Assembly: GCA_903813345.2 (NCBI GenBank) | Contig: CAIIXF020000009.1 | Coordinates: forward strand, 24,402,740-24,466,739 | DNA length: 64,000 nucleotides | Source of the DNA: Owenia fusiformis | Lineage: Eukaryota; Annelida; Polychaeta; Sabellida; Oweniidae | Reading direction: 5' to 3' | In this document: piece after piece, positions 50,291-63,049 of the stretch | Layout of the letters: each line of letters starts with the position of its first letter | Numbering within the stretch: the stretch's first letter is position 1 | Notes under the pieces: generated by a model | What the model saw: only the letters and a program-made list of their open reading frames with translations | Databases searched by the model: none | What the model was told of the DNA's origin: nothing | Position numbers and translations under genes: made by a program

Positions 50291-50555
50291 GAATACCTTA
50301 GTATTATGACATGTACGACAATATTATGGAGAACCAGAACTAGTGTAAACTATTCAGTTGTGAAAACAGAATTTGTAATGAGACTCATTTAAAACAATGC
50401 ATTAACATGCAAAATGTAACCACTTCAAAATCATGCAGTTTTTCACCATTCTGAGCACTTGTTAAGTGATTTTGGCCATTTTTGGACCAAAATTGTCACA
50501 AGTGAATCCCCTGTCACAAGTGAGCCCCCCTTGGCACCGCCTGGCTACAGGCCTG
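49448..50555. repeat. Inverted CAGGCCNGTAGCCAGG ends flanking the last two P4HA exons
   Basis: CAGGCCAGTAGCCAGG at 49448-49463 and its inverse CCTGGCTACAGGCCTG at 50540-50555 look like transposon termini, each followed inward by a C- or G-rich patch. P4HA exons 10 and 11 lie between them. Two separate remnants of one family are more likely than one element. Confidence 0.45.
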
Positions 50556-50694
50556 TACATGATGTTTGTCAGTCTAGAATATACAGGAAGTATGTTATAA
50601 TGTTTGTAATTATACCAGTGACTAATTTTGTGATAAGTTTGTGACTTCATGTACTGGACACCACTTGTGTTATTGGAGTTTAATCATTTGGGAA

Positions 50695-50712
50695 AATAAA
50701 TTTACAAATAAA
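50695..50712 (+). terminator. Candidate polyadenylation signals for P4HA
   Basis: Two AATAAA hexamers (50695-50700 and 50707-50712) lie about 405 bp after the P4HA stop, in AT-rich DNA. Confidence 0.5.
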
Positions 50713-53227
50713 ATATACATTTTTACATATAATTTATTTTGATGAGAAACATAGCATATTGTGCAGCAATATCCACATCGTTAAGGAAGTCTGCCTTAAC
50801 ATAAAGTATACCCTGACAACCTCTTAGTCTATACTATAGACATCACTCAATATCACTACAATCTCCTGCCTACTTCAAAACGGCAGACTTTATTGGTCTG
50901 ATTGGATAGAAACACCTAAGAAACATCTAACATCCAATTTACCTTTAATAAGGAAAATGTGTGTTAAAACCCAGTATAATCATATGGGATTAGCCAATGG
51001 GTTGCATTATGAACATTTACTGCAAGGTATGAGGGTGTGGATAAACACCTGAAAATGTAACACCTAGTACTGTGATAAAAATCAAAAACATATTCTCTCT
51101 GTCAAATTTGATGGTATGATGCTGACTTTGACAAAATCGCTTCAATCCTTTTGCAGTTCAAGCATACATTTATGTACACATGGAAAATGACATGAATAAT
51201 GATGAGTGTGGGAGTATGCTACTTCTGAAAATGATTTTTTCAAATTCTTTTCGATATATCAAATTGACCAAACTATGTTGAGATCTCTGCACCCTCATAA
51301 TTTTAATCTATCTATTATTTCAAGATACGACATAACTTATGGCAACAGTAACTGCAATATAAAATGTAAATAAACTTTAAAGTACAAATAAAATACTAAT
51401 TGAGCCTCAACACAGGAAAACATGTCTCATCACAAAAATTAAAATTGGACTACAAAGCCAAAAATGTGTCAAAGATTAAGAGTAATATGTGTTAAATTCA
51501 GTCTTTTTGGTCTATATCTGCAAGGAAAAATCGCTAAGACATAAGCCATGGTTCATTTGAAAGGTCTCTTCCACAAACAATCAAAATATTGAAAAGTCTG
51601 TGATAAGACCCCTTTTCCTGTGTCCTAGCTCAATGCAATCTGTATAAAGATACTTAATATTGATTCTTCATTTGTGAATGGTATACAGTACTCCAGTTTA
51701 TCAAATAATATTTCAAACAATTCTAAGCATAAGGATTATTTAATAAAATTTCATACATTTTCATTTACAACAAGGAAACATTATCCAATATAATACTTCA
51801 CAAATCACAGTGCTGCCCCAACTATGGAAAAATATTAAATATTATTATTTCACTATCTAGCTAGCGACAGTATGATTGGTCAAAACCGGGTCACATGTAG
51901 TGGGATATCTGGTGATATTCAATGGCAATGCTAATCAGATAAGACAAGCGTGAGATATCTAGCGATATCCCACGCTCCCGGGAATTTTCAAAGAATTTGT
52001 TTTCGTTCAGTGTAAATAATTTAGTTCAGTGTAAGTCAAAATGGCAGACGAACCGAGTAGATTCGTAAAAATATCTGAATGTATGTATGTATTTCAATGT
52101 TAACCTATGACTTAATAATATTAGGGACGTGATATAATAAAACAAATATTTCACTCTATTTTCGGTGAATACCTGTAGCACTTTCACAAGGTGATATTCC
52201 ACTTGCCCTTCGGGCTTCGTGGAATATCACTTGTGAAAGATGTACAGGTATTCACCTCAATAGAGTGAAATATTTGTTCAGTATTACAATTTACATGATT
52301 TACAAATTATAATAAATACTATTTTTTTTACATTAATACAAAGATAATGGCAGTATGGATATGGCCAAAACATTTTAATCAGAGAAATACATAATTGTAT
52401 AGTCCTAAGCTGGTACCGAATATGTGCAAATTAACACAGACTATTTAGAGGGGGAAAAAGGAGTCAAAATGCAATAAATCATCTTTTGTTGATGGGTATT
52501 AACTGATTGACCATACCCCATTGGTACATACATAAATATATATGTAATAAATAAAAAAAACAATTGATAGTTCAATTGGTAACAATTGATTAAAAAACCA
52601 GTAGATTTTCGGGTACTCAGAGAATATCAAATTATATAACATAGACATAAACATTAAAGCGACCTAAAACGGACAAGTTGACACTGGAGTTGACATGATT
52701 ATTCGAGACCCCCATGCGCCAATTACGCGACTCTAGGACTGTTCACTGCACTTCTATGCTATAATATTACATGAGAAGTGCAACATATTGAAAACTATTA
52801 AACATATAGTAGTGCACTACTACACATACATTTACTGTTTATATACCTGTAGTGTCATACATACATATAGTATTACTTGTGACTATATGGTATATGTATA
52901 TTACACACGTACACAAGTGTATGATACCACGATTGGGTAGATAGCAACTTTACATGTTTGCTACTGATCCTGACTGCAGATTGATTACTCTGTAGCAGTT
53001 ACTGCCAAAATATATATCTACCAAAATGCCTCCTTATTTCCAAGTAATATCTAAAGAAATTTGCAAGGTAAACTGACATCACAAGGAATGATTTTAGTGG
53101 ATATTTGAGACATATTTTGGAAAGGTGGCTTACTACATGTAGCTCCCAGTCTACCTGTAAGTCACTGAATAATATAGTGTTTAGTCATATACCTTTAAGT
53201 CATTAAATAACATCTTACATCATTAAC
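50713..53227. other. Convergent intergenic region between P4HA and SPSB3
   Basis: No coding region is supported. It probably contains the SPSB3 3' UTR (minus strand), for which I see no clear polyadenylation hexamer. Two palindromes stand out: 51949-51976 (GCGTGAGATATC...CACGC) and the hairpin MITE at 52141-52276. Confidence 0.6.
52141..52276. repeat. Hairpin MITE, 136 bp
   Basis: Arms of about 60 bp starting AACAAATATTTCACTCTATT fold around a GCCCTTCGGGC core; the inverse copy ends AGAGTGAAATATTTGTT. It sits in the convergent intergenic region between P4HA and SPSB3. Confidence 0.82.
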
Positions 53228-56200
53228 TCATCTTCCTTCTTGATCAGTGTTCTGATCATCTCTCTTTAGAGAAATATTTTGGTCTGTTTGTTGTGTTGAC
53301 ACATTCCATGTGTCTTTTGACACATCTGGTGTGTCATTTGACACATCGGTTGTGTCATTTTCATGTGTATGCACACAGGAGTCACACAGTTCAGTATCAC
53401 TTTCACTTCCCATTATCACACATGTGTCATTAATGTCACTAGGAGAGTCATCTTCACTATGACCTCCTATATCTACTGCACTATTAGAACAACTTGGCCC
53501 CATTTTGATACTATCTATTGAATCCTGGCCCCCTTTGGTTAAATTTGGGGTTGTATTTTCTGCAAGTGTCCTTGTAAAACTTTGATTGCTAATGCCCATG
53601 GTAGGGGTGCTACCAGTCTTAGGGGTAGGAGAGTCACTAGTTTCCAGGGTAGAGTTTGTGCCTAAGCCAGGGTCAGTGCTATGGCCTGGGGTTGGGTTTA
53701 TGTTAGCACTAGAGCTAGAGTCTGTTTCAGCACTAGGACTTGCGGAAATGTCTGTATCCGCACTAGAGCTAGGGCCTGGGCTAGTGTCTATGTTAGCGCT
53801 AGAGCTAGGTCCAATATGTGTGGTCCCAGTCACCGCCTCAATGCCAGATGTGACAAGACTAATCATCTCCTCTTTGGTGAGGGCTCCATCATCACTTTCA
53901 TTCTCACTATTACTATCACGTCTTGCTACTTTCTTAGGCTTTCCACCAGGGCTGTCACAATCTGGGCTCCTGGCTCGCTTGCCCGATCGTTTGTTCTCAC
54001 TTTGCTGCTCATGGGGTTGTAGTAGCCATGATAGGTTGTTAGCCAGAAAGAGTTGTAGGCCAGGGGGCAGCTTTAATGCAGAGATACAGTCCAATGGAGG
54101 TGAGATGTGCTTGCGTAACACCTGACAGCTCATGAACTGTAGAGATGTGGGAAATGAACAACAGCGTATCATCTTCATACCACTCCTGGCTGCTGTGGAA
54201 GAAAGCATGGGATACAGTTTCTTCCCTTGTAGCCCTGTGTAAGCAATACCTGCAACATATCATATTTAAGAGTTAATGAACTAGAGAAATCCCACAGAAC
54301 AAAACATATCAAATTTAATTACAGAAATAACAAGGCAGTTAACGCATAAAACACCATGCAAAATAGTCCATTGGAGATTAAAATTGTTTTAAGTCTTTAA
54401 ACTGTACTGTATTAATTAATTAACATAAGTCCATTATTATTACTCACCCAAAGGCTTCCTATTTTTGTAAAATGCCAGTGTGCCTCGCCACATATCGAGG
54501 TGTATCCCAATAATCGTGCCCTGGCCATACCTGTTTGAATATGTGCGTACTTCCCCTCTGTGATGCAAGGCACCTGCAATGATATACATATTGATGTACA
54601 TATTATTCTCAAGTAAATGTAAAAATGTTGTAATATGCGAGATTCCATCAATACACAAGAAACAATGCATTAACGTGTAAAATGTCACCACCTGCCATTT
54701 GTTATGGCATTTGTTGTCAGACATCAACCACCGAACACCAACTGCCATCTACAAAAATGTTGAGACTATAACAATATGTCACCACTTGTGATGATGACAT
54801 AATAACTTAACAAAATATATTACCTTTAGATTACTAGTATTCATTTCTATAAGGCAGTATCAAAAATGCAACATTTTCAAATTAAATTTTTCTGTCATTT
54901 TCCCTGACTTTAAGCATGAAATTCCACGACCAAAATTTTGTTTCATCGACAAAAAGAAAAGAGACAATATACCTGTATAAGACATTCCCCAGCTCTCAGA
55001 GTCTTTGCCAAGCAGACTACAGAATGTATAGCGGTATTTATTCAGGTCTGTGTTCTCTGTGCCGACACCTACCATCTGAATATAAATCACACACAATATG
55101 TTATACAATCATTGAAATATACAGACATGAGAAGACTTTATGTATATCATACATAGGATCAAATGTATATACAGTTCCTCTCATATTTTTCTGATAAATT
55201 AATCAGATGTCATGCATTGATAGAGGTGTCACAGATACCTGGTTTTGTTTTGACCCGCAGAATAAGGCTCTTGAGTCAGAACCTGGAAGAACATGCATCA
55301 TTTCGGTTCAGTTACGGAGCAAGAAAATCTTACATTTTCAAAGCTTTTCCCCTTTTCACTGAAGAGTTTTGAGGAGCTTTCCGAAGCCAAATCGAACCAA
55401 CCTTTTTTATTCTGTGACACCTCTAGGCATTGAGTTCATTATCCTTAGCAATTAGACTCTGTGTTACTACTTGTTTTCTTGCAATGTTGTACTCCTACGT
55501 AAATATAAGCAGGGCACTTGCTAGGCTTTTAGACTGTGGCGCAGCACCACAGTGTATTTAGCTCCCACCACATCCTATTGGCAAATACTGATATTTCCCA
55601 CAGTCTAAACTTGACTGAATACACAATAAATAGCATGTCAAAAGGATAAAATATAACATTAATAAGATTTGTCACAATTGAATGGTTATGATAAAGATGT
55701 TTTCACCACACCCTAAATATTTTCTGGTGAGAGCCCTGATAAGCATATGCAAAAGTTTTAATTCAACAGATAAGAAAAATTTTATATGTCTAGTCTGCAA
55801 TTCCAATAAAATGTATTGCATGCAGAAAATAGCTCACCATATCAGTGCCATAGACAGCAGAAACCATCTTGATTTCCCAGAAGTATTGATCATGCATCAT
55901 TGGTTTATTTCCTCTAACTGCTGCAGTTCCAGAACTGTAGTCAGGGTGAAATTGAACATTTCTTTTGTCAGATTCTATGACCGTGCCCTTAGATTTAGAG
56001 TCCTCATCCCATACCCATTCAAAATCTGAAATGAACAAGTTTGTTAAATCCATAAGGCCATTTCAAGATATAATGGCAAAAATATTATACAGTGTAATTG
56101 TTATATCATATGAATGATCAAGAGGTTATATGAACTTAATTATTACCTTTATTAGTTTGAAAATGTTTACTGTATATTATACCATTATACATACATTCAT

Positions 56201-59200
56201 CTTCCTCTCCACAGGAGCACTCTCTTTCACTTTGTCTATGGCAGTCACAGAAAGATTCTCCCTTCACTGGTACAGATGAACCCTTTAATATAAAGTAGAA
56301 AAGATGTAAGGATCAATGATGTCATATCAAAGTGTAAGGAACTCCCAAACATTTCGGAATATCTTGTGTGATTCACTTTTTGAATTGGCCCAAAGGTTAA
56401 ACCCATGATGAAGTATCAAACCCAATATACTACCTTTTTCATGGCCTGACCAAGGGCTTATTTAATACCCGGGGGATAGTTGTGTACCAAACGAAACGAG
56501 AAACGACGCGACATCCGGGGCTTTGTTTGGTCTTCATTAGACAATGGTGTATAGAGGGGTAGGATTTCTCAGACGTAGGTACCTTTTTCTGTACCGTTTT
56601 GCGGTTATTTTACTCTATGGCATTGCAATCCGTTCCCGTCATTAGCTACATAATTGATTAACTTAAATATATGATATGTAAATAAGGGTTAACACTAACA
56701 GAATAAACAGGAAAATGTACTTGAAGTGGCGATTGTGTTTTCTGTCAGTGAGTCTTACCCCCCTTACCCAGCTCTATAGCGAAGTATAAGGTGACCTGAT
56801 TATGCAAATGAGAAGACCCCGTTGGTTTCTCGTCAGCGCAATCAAAACGGAAGCGGACAATCTTCGTTTTAACTGTTGTATCCGAACGGTTCGTGACCGT
56901 TATTCACTAGACTATCGAAAATAGGTTACGTTATAAGGATATATTGCTTTTACTTACCAATCATCAACATGTGCTGACATATTCAGCTCTGGACTTAATG
57001 TCCAAAGGGGGGTAAGACACATCGTCAGAAAAAATTTCAAGTTATCACACCCCGATCATTTATTGGCTAATTCAAATCGGATGCGGTAAAAAACCGAACG
57101 CCAATTTGCGAACGATCCGGGTATTACGTTCGCCCTTGGCCTGACTGCGTTGCTATAATTTGAAATATAAGAGTTACCTAAAGATTGGGAGTCTTACTTA
57201 CCTTATTGAGGTTAGAACAAAAATTTCAATGAAACCCTATCACCTTTGTTACGTCAACCATTTAGCATTTGGCACAATATTCAAAAAGTAAAATATGAAC
57301 CGTTAAAATGAGCGAATTCCTTGCAAGTTCCGGGAGTTTCAATACGAAAAATTACCGAACATGTGAAAATTGAATGCTTTTTCTTTGATTTACATGTGCG
57401 TTTATTCTTCTATATTTTGGTCTAAATTATAAAGCATCAAGAACGAGGCCCTACTGAATTAATAGACTAGTACAGCAGATGACCCATTCATACTTTCTCC
57501 ATAGCATTTGGTTCAGACCAATTGTTCCACTGTAGATCATGCAGATTCTTCTATCTTAGAACAGGCCATCCTCCTCTACCAGTTCCTAAACTTGTCTCCA
57601 AACGACCGCAAAACAATCTTTTTTAATATTCTATTTATTTTCATATCAGACATATTTGGTTGACATGTCACCAAATTAAAATTCAAGGGTCAATGCATCA
57701 TTTTGTGATATGGGCAACGCCTTCCTGGAAGTCAACACTACAGTCAAAACAGAAATGTTTGTGACTACTTTGAATATAAAAATAAGCAATCAAATGACCA
57801 TATTGAAACAGTTTATGTAAAAATAGAAACATTTATATTTATCCTAACTTTTGTATATTTCAGATAGTAATGTATAATGTGCAGCAAAGCTGTGGCTTTT
57901 TGTAATTTAGGAAGTTTCAGCCATGTTAATTTTTTGGAAAATAACATGGCAGAGAAGTATCAAAATATAAGAGGACACAGATATGATAGCTAAACTACAA
58001 AGCAAACTAAAATATACAAAAGTTAGGATAAATATAAATGTTTCTATTTTTACATAAACTGTTTCAATATGGTCATTTGATTGCTTATTTTTTAATTCAA
58101 AGTAGTCACAAACATTTCTGTTTTGATTATAGGAAAAAGGTATGAGGTTCCATATCCATCCGCCAAAAGGTATGACCCCTATATAGTCCATTTAAAAACC
58201 TGTGGTATCGTTCTAAATAACGCCATACAGTGACGTAGCCAGGATTTGGTGACCGGGGGTTCTATTTTTATGTTATTCACAAATCATTAGGGTTCCTCAA
58301 ATAATGCAATTTGTACAATTACACTCCCTCCAAAAGTTTGGCAATCCTAGTAACTAACCCATTAAATTGGATTATGTATTAAAGCATCTTTAAGTTTAAA
58401 TTCTTATATGCATAATCTGTAAAGAAAAAACTATTTTGGGAGGGGAAATATAATTCATTTTAATACCTTCATTAGCTTAAGTCCACAATTGAATTTGAAT
58501 TTTATTTTAAAAAAATGATGTCTCTATTTACGTTAAGCAAAGTCTGAAAGTAATAGGCTTTATCAAGAAACCTCTCCCAGTGAAATAACACAGTACGTAA
58601 AAATGATTTTCAAAATTGACCCTGTAGCTTTGTAAGGCAACGTGCAAAAAAGTCAGACAACTTCGGTGAATTTTCTGCATCAAAATATATTTTGTACTGA
58701 ATACATATCCTGAAATCTGATTTGCCCCGAATCCACCATTATTTTTGCGGTAGATTTTTCAAAATGTGGTAGTTTTTGCGGTATTTTTCGACAAAAATGC
58801 GGTAGTTTCACGGGAGATTTTGAAAAATTGGTATTTTTTGCGGGACGTAGATTTTAGAAAAAACTGTACTTTTTGGGAATTTTTTAAAAAATGCAGTAGT
58901 TTTGCGGTAGATTTTGAAAAAGTGCGGTAGTTTTGCGGTAGATTTTTGAAAAAACAGTTTTGTGGAAGATTTTATAAAATACGGTAGTTTTCCAGTAGAG
59001 TTTGAAAAATATTGTCGTTTTTGCGGTAGATGTTTGAAAAAACGGTAGTTTTGCGGAAGATTTTGAAAAATGCGGTAGTTTTACGGTAGATATTGAAAAA
59101 ATGCGGAAGTTTTTGCGGTAGATTTTTGAAAAAAACTGCAGTTTTGCGGAAGATTTTGAAAAATGCGACCTAGTCTTAAGGTAGATTAAAAAAATGCGGT

Positions 59201-61937
59201 AGTTTTTGCGGAACATTTTGAAAAAATGCGGTACTTTTTGCGGTAGATTAAAAAACTGATTTTGGGTAGATTTTGACACACTTCAATGAATAAATAATTA
59301 AGTATGTTTTTCTAACACAGCATTCATGGAACTCTTTCATAAAATATTTTACGGTAGATTTCGGTAAAATTACGGTTGATTTTTTACGGTCGTTTTTACG
59401 AGAAAAATGGTAATTTTTACGGTAGTTTGTCATTTTTTTACGGAAAACGAAAATTTTACGGTAGATTCCCGTAAAAATACGGTAGGCAGGTATGGTATTA
59501 CTGATGAAAATAGCTATTATTCAAGGAAGTGGGTCTCGGTTTTATTGTTTTAAAAAGTTAAAAATATTTCTTTGGACGTCCCCAGAGCTCAGTGGTTACT
59601 CCCCCGGAGCAGATCAACTGCTGATAATAAAAACGTTTTGGTGGATATAAATCATATATAAATACAAGCGACTGTTCGAATATAAAACGTATTTTGTTAA
59701 GTTCAGACGGCTTGATAACAAATTAGTCCTTCATTATTTGAAGATTAATACCATATGTTTTTTATTATGTAATTTATTCGCTAAACATACCATAACATTA
59801 ACATAAAAATGGAGAGCAAGTTAACTGGAACGATAACAATTTGAATTCTATACAATCTCTTAGATAAGTGGAGTGTATCTGAAAAAATAAAATCATTTTT
59901 TGCAATGATTGATTTTTCTTTGGAAAAGTGATGGGTAAATAAAACTGAACAAATGAAAGAATGAATAAATTTGAACAAATACTTGTGTTTATAAATGATT
60001 ACGCTTTCAAATAATTCATTTCGCAACGTTTTTAATTGTTTAACGCAATTGGTTTCGGGGACTTGCCAGTAGGGACGTCCCAAGAAATATTCAAAATTTT
60101 AATTGAAATAAAACAAAACAGAGATGTAGGCCTACACATTTAAAAGAACATGTGTTTCATCAATATTACGACTATTCCAGATATTTATTCGTCAATGTTG
60201 TAATAACGTCTGCATTGTTTTCGATAAACGGCTTCAATAACTTCGTATTGGACCAGAACTGGCTTAAAACAAAATTCCTACAAAGCACTGACTTAGCCAT
60301 TGCCCAATATGGGTTATTTTGTCCGAGAAGAAGCAGCCTTTAAGTCAATTGTTCGAAATTATTGTTATTTCTAAATGTAAAATCTCATGCTCTGGTGTCT
60401 TGCCAAATTTAAATCTCACCCCGTGCCTAAGGTTGCCAAACGTTTTGAGGGAAGTGTAATTTCACTATGACATGTTTTTAACAAAATAAGGCTCTCGTGT
60501 TCACCATAACATTTATATCAATTCATTTACTGCTCATATGCAGTTTTCAAATAGCACAGTAATTTAAAGTTTCTGGTTATGCATTTTTCCGCAAAATGAT
60601 ATTTTGGGAAATCCTGACCGGGGGTTCGTTCGAACCCACCGAACCCCCGCTGCCTACGGCTATGAACCCATAGTTGGCCTCTAGGGTACCTAGTATGCCC
60701 CTATTTGGTATCAAAATAAAGAGGAGGAGTTCATCTTTCATTTGAATTACGAAAATAGCGATGTAGGTCAAAATAGTTCCGAACGTGAGCATGTTTACTA
60801 CGCGTTTGCCTGTCATATCAGAATTGAGGAAGTGGTAGCAAACGCGAGTTACAATAAACGGACGCTGATATCTCAAAAAGTAACCTGACTCCCTATAATT
60901 CGATGTAGGTCAATCGAACCCCTATATGAACAGGTACATTTTGATATATAACACTATGGGGGTAAGCGTTTCATAGTTGGTCACGAACGCCATATGTGCA
61001 AAGTATTGTTATGAATTTTCGAATTTGGTGTTGGATTATGGTACTCATACCAAAATGGAAAAGTCCAAAAAGCATTTACACAAATTTTGATAAACTAGAC
61101 ACCTGTGCTTCATCATCAAGATAACAAAGGTGATGGAATTTCATTGAAATATGTGTTCTAACCTTTAGAAAGTAAGTAAGACTCGCAATCTTTAGGTAAC
61201 TCTTATATTTCGAATTATAGCAATGCAGTCAGGCCATGAAAAAGGTAGTATATGGGGTTTGTTACTTCATCATGGGTTTAACCTTTGTTCCATTCCAACA
61301 TTGGCTTATAAGTTTTTTAAACAAATCGAAATCTCAAATGGGCAAGATCGTAAGGCAGTTCGACAACAAGTAGGGCGAAGGGGTGTAACGTTGGCACCAT
61401 TTTGGGGTAACTTTGACATGTGGGGTAACTTCGACACCTTGTTGTTTATTTGCTCTAATTTCCGATCTAGGGGGAAGCCATTTTTTTTCTAGCATGGATC
61501 AAGATCTCGCGAGATTCTAATTTTTCCAGAAATCAAACATGGCGGAAAACGGAAATTCTACTTCTAATACGTAAGTGTCAAAGTTACCCCGTCTATTATG
61601 TCGACATTACCCCATACGTCAACATTACACCCCTTTGCCCTAGTAGGACAGTTCGACGGAGTACCACTGTAGACATTAGTACCAGTTTGCAGGATGAGCA
61701 ATACAAAATTACCTGTATTTGAGGTATACGGCGATGGAAAGCTGATCTAAAGGCAGAAGTTGTAGCATGTGTTGTAGAAGGGGCTGATTCTGAAGGTGAT
61801 GAAATTGGAGTTCTCCGAGAAAATCTTGGGCGAATGTCTTCGTCACTTTCACTTGAATTTCTCACCTCTGACCCTATTAATGGCGGTGATACTCTGCCAG
61901 CACTAGTGCTATTGTCATCTGAATCGTTGCTCGACAT
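53228..61937 (-). CDS. SPSB3: SPRY domain-containing SOCS box protein 3
   Basis: Six minus-strand exons: 61937-61713, 56282-56195, 56025-55838, 55075-54973, 54573-54448 and 54249-53228. Phases agree throughout (1752 nt, 583 aa). The N-terminus is Ser-rich. The conserved core runs [80 protein letters not shown] and FYKNRKPLG, all very close to vertebrate SPSB3. The SPRY domain spans about residues 105-280 and the SOCS/BC box [17 protein letters not shown] about 304-320. SPSB3 is a substrate receptor of Elongin B/C-Cullin 5 ubiquitin ligases; human SPSB3 is reported to act on nuclear cGAS and on SNAIL. Human SPSB3 ends about 30 residues after the box. Here about 260 Ser/Thr/Asp-rich residues follow, beginning with basic clusters (KRSGKRAR and KPKKVARR) that look like a bipartite nuclear signal. 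Intron 1 is 5.4 kb and full of small transposons. Confidence 0.93.
55221..55425. mobile_element. 205-bp hAT-type MITE
   Basis: Terminal repeats TAGAGGTGTCACAGA and the inverse TCTGTGACACCTCTA are perfect over 15 bp. The flanks TGCATTGA and GGCATTGA match at 7 of 8 positions, fitting an 8-bp hAT duplication. It lies in SPSB3 intron 3. Confidence 0.8.
55510..55738. mobile_element. 229-bp MITE, CAGGG ends, 5-bp duplication ATAAG
   Basis: The left end CAGGGCACTTGCTAGGCTTT and the right end (inverse of CAGGGCTCTCACCAGAAAAT) are flanked by ATAAG at 55505-55509 and 55739-55743. It shares its ends with the element at 63361-63741. It lies in SPSB3 intron 3. Confidence 0.78.
56451..57137. mobile_element. 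687-bp hAT-like element with 8-bp target duplication
   Basis: The left end CAAGGGCTTATTTAATACCC and the right end (inverse of CAAGGGCGAACGTAATACCC) form an imperfect terminal repeat. GGCCTGAC flanks both sides (56443-56450, 57138-57145). The host repeat also occurs inverted and uninterrupted at 61228-61235, which provides the empty site. No transposase seen. It lies in SPSB3 intron 1. Confidence 0.8.
57744..58126. repeat. Near-perfect 118-bp inverted repeat
   Basis: The arm 57744-57861 (TCAAAACAGAAATGTTTGTG onward) is repeated inverted at 58007-58126 with only about two differences, around a spacer of about 145 bp. A 94-residue minus frame across it shows no known domain and is taken as chance. 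Confidence 0.85.
58735..59480. repeat. Degenerate minisatellite, GCGGTAGTTTT/GCGGTAGATTTTG units
   Basis: About 20 irregular copies of a unit of roughly 30 bp (TGCGGTAGTTTTTGCGGTAG, then ATTTTGAAAAA) in SPSB3 intron 1. The repetitive minus-strand frame here ([12 protein letters not shown] type) is an artefact. Confidence 0.85.
61371..61642. mobile_element. 272-bp MITE, TAGGGC ends, SPSB3 intron 1
   Basis: The left end TAGGGCGAAGGGGTGTAACG and the right end (inverse of TAGGGCAAAGGGGTGTAATG) match at 18 of 20. Inverted homology (GGGGTAACTTTGACA) continues inward. It lies 70 bp from the donor of SPSB3 exon 1. The duplication is unclear because CAGTTCGAC lies near both sides. Confidence 0.7.
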
Positions 61938-62324
61938 TCTTAGTGCATTTATCCCACTAAAAGCGAAGCAATCAAGATAAATATGTGCAAAATTTGTGAC
62001 GACTTTCAGATTTCAAGACCACCATTTTTAATAATCTCGAACCAAAAAAAGTTCGAATGACCAATGAACCATCGATAACACACTTTCAATAATAAGAGAA
62101 ATCGATTAAATAATATTCCTTTATAGTACTGGTAAGACAATTAACAATACTATTGGAGAAATAACGATCAAAATATAGAAATAAGTATGAGGTATGAGAC
62201 TATTCAGGGTTCAAGGTCACGAAAAATTTACAAAACCAAAACATTGAGGAAACAAATAAAAAGGTAAATATAACATTGAGGAAACAAATAAAAAGGTAAA
62301 TATAACTTATCCAAGAGCGTGTTT

Positions 62325-62485
62325 AATATAAGTGTGCTAATATAAGTGCTTTGTGCCATAGATTTTGGCCAGATCGTGCGTAGTAGGATCTCATAGGCTC
62401 AAAGAATAATTCTTTGAGCTTCTGATCCTACCACAAAAGAATCTGGCCGGTTTACTTTGTGTACACTAATATGTGTGTAAAACAC
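62325..62485. repeat. Hairpin MITE with perfect 23-bp centre
   Basis: GCTCAAAGAATAATTCTTTG at the centre (62398-62420) is a perfect palindrome continuing AGC. Arms GATTTTGGCCAGAT/ATCTGGCC and GTGTTT.../...AAACAC extend it imperfectly to about 160 bp. It lies upstream of SPSB3. Confidence 0.72.
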
Positions 62486-63049
62486 TATTGTCTTTATAAT
62501 TAAAGCAACGAAATGCAAACATAAATGCTTTAGGCTTTCTCCTCTCAGACAATGATGTTTTCAGTAGGGTATATGTAAAGGTAAATACTTTTTGTAACGC
62601 TGTTGCAACGTTGTGTGTTTTAGCTTTTCACAATCACATCATGTGCATGTTCATGTGGGGATGAATCATACATTTGTAACTGGATGAACCTATGTCGGAT
62701 AATAATGCATCTAATTTTAACATTAAATTTATTGTTGAACTTCGTTAGTCTGTTGAACCCAAAACAGAAATAAAGCTTGATGTTGACATACATGTATAAT
62801 GGCAGTAAAATATACAAAGTTTAAAAAGTTAAATGTTGTATGTATAATTTATTTACCTCTTAAATAAAAGAGAGTTACATTCATACAACATGTTGTATTA
62901 ACATGTAGAGAAAATTAAGTAAGATTATAAAACATATTTGTGTTACTTGATGTAAGGTAAAGAGGATAACTAACTTTTATCCATAAGAAATTACCCATGC
63001 CTGTGTAACTTGGACACATGCATAGCTATAAGTAACAGAGTCTCCTTAT

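Noticed and set aside
53586-54125. 179-residue plus-strand open frame rich in Val, Leu and Gly
   Set aside because: Antisense shadow of the low-complexity SPSB3 tail, whose minus-strand reading is supported by homology and splicing.
58228-60660. One hAT element from CAGTGACGTAGCCAGG to CCCGCTGCCTACGGC
   Set aside because: The ends match only partly and no target duplication is visible; they may be separate remnants.
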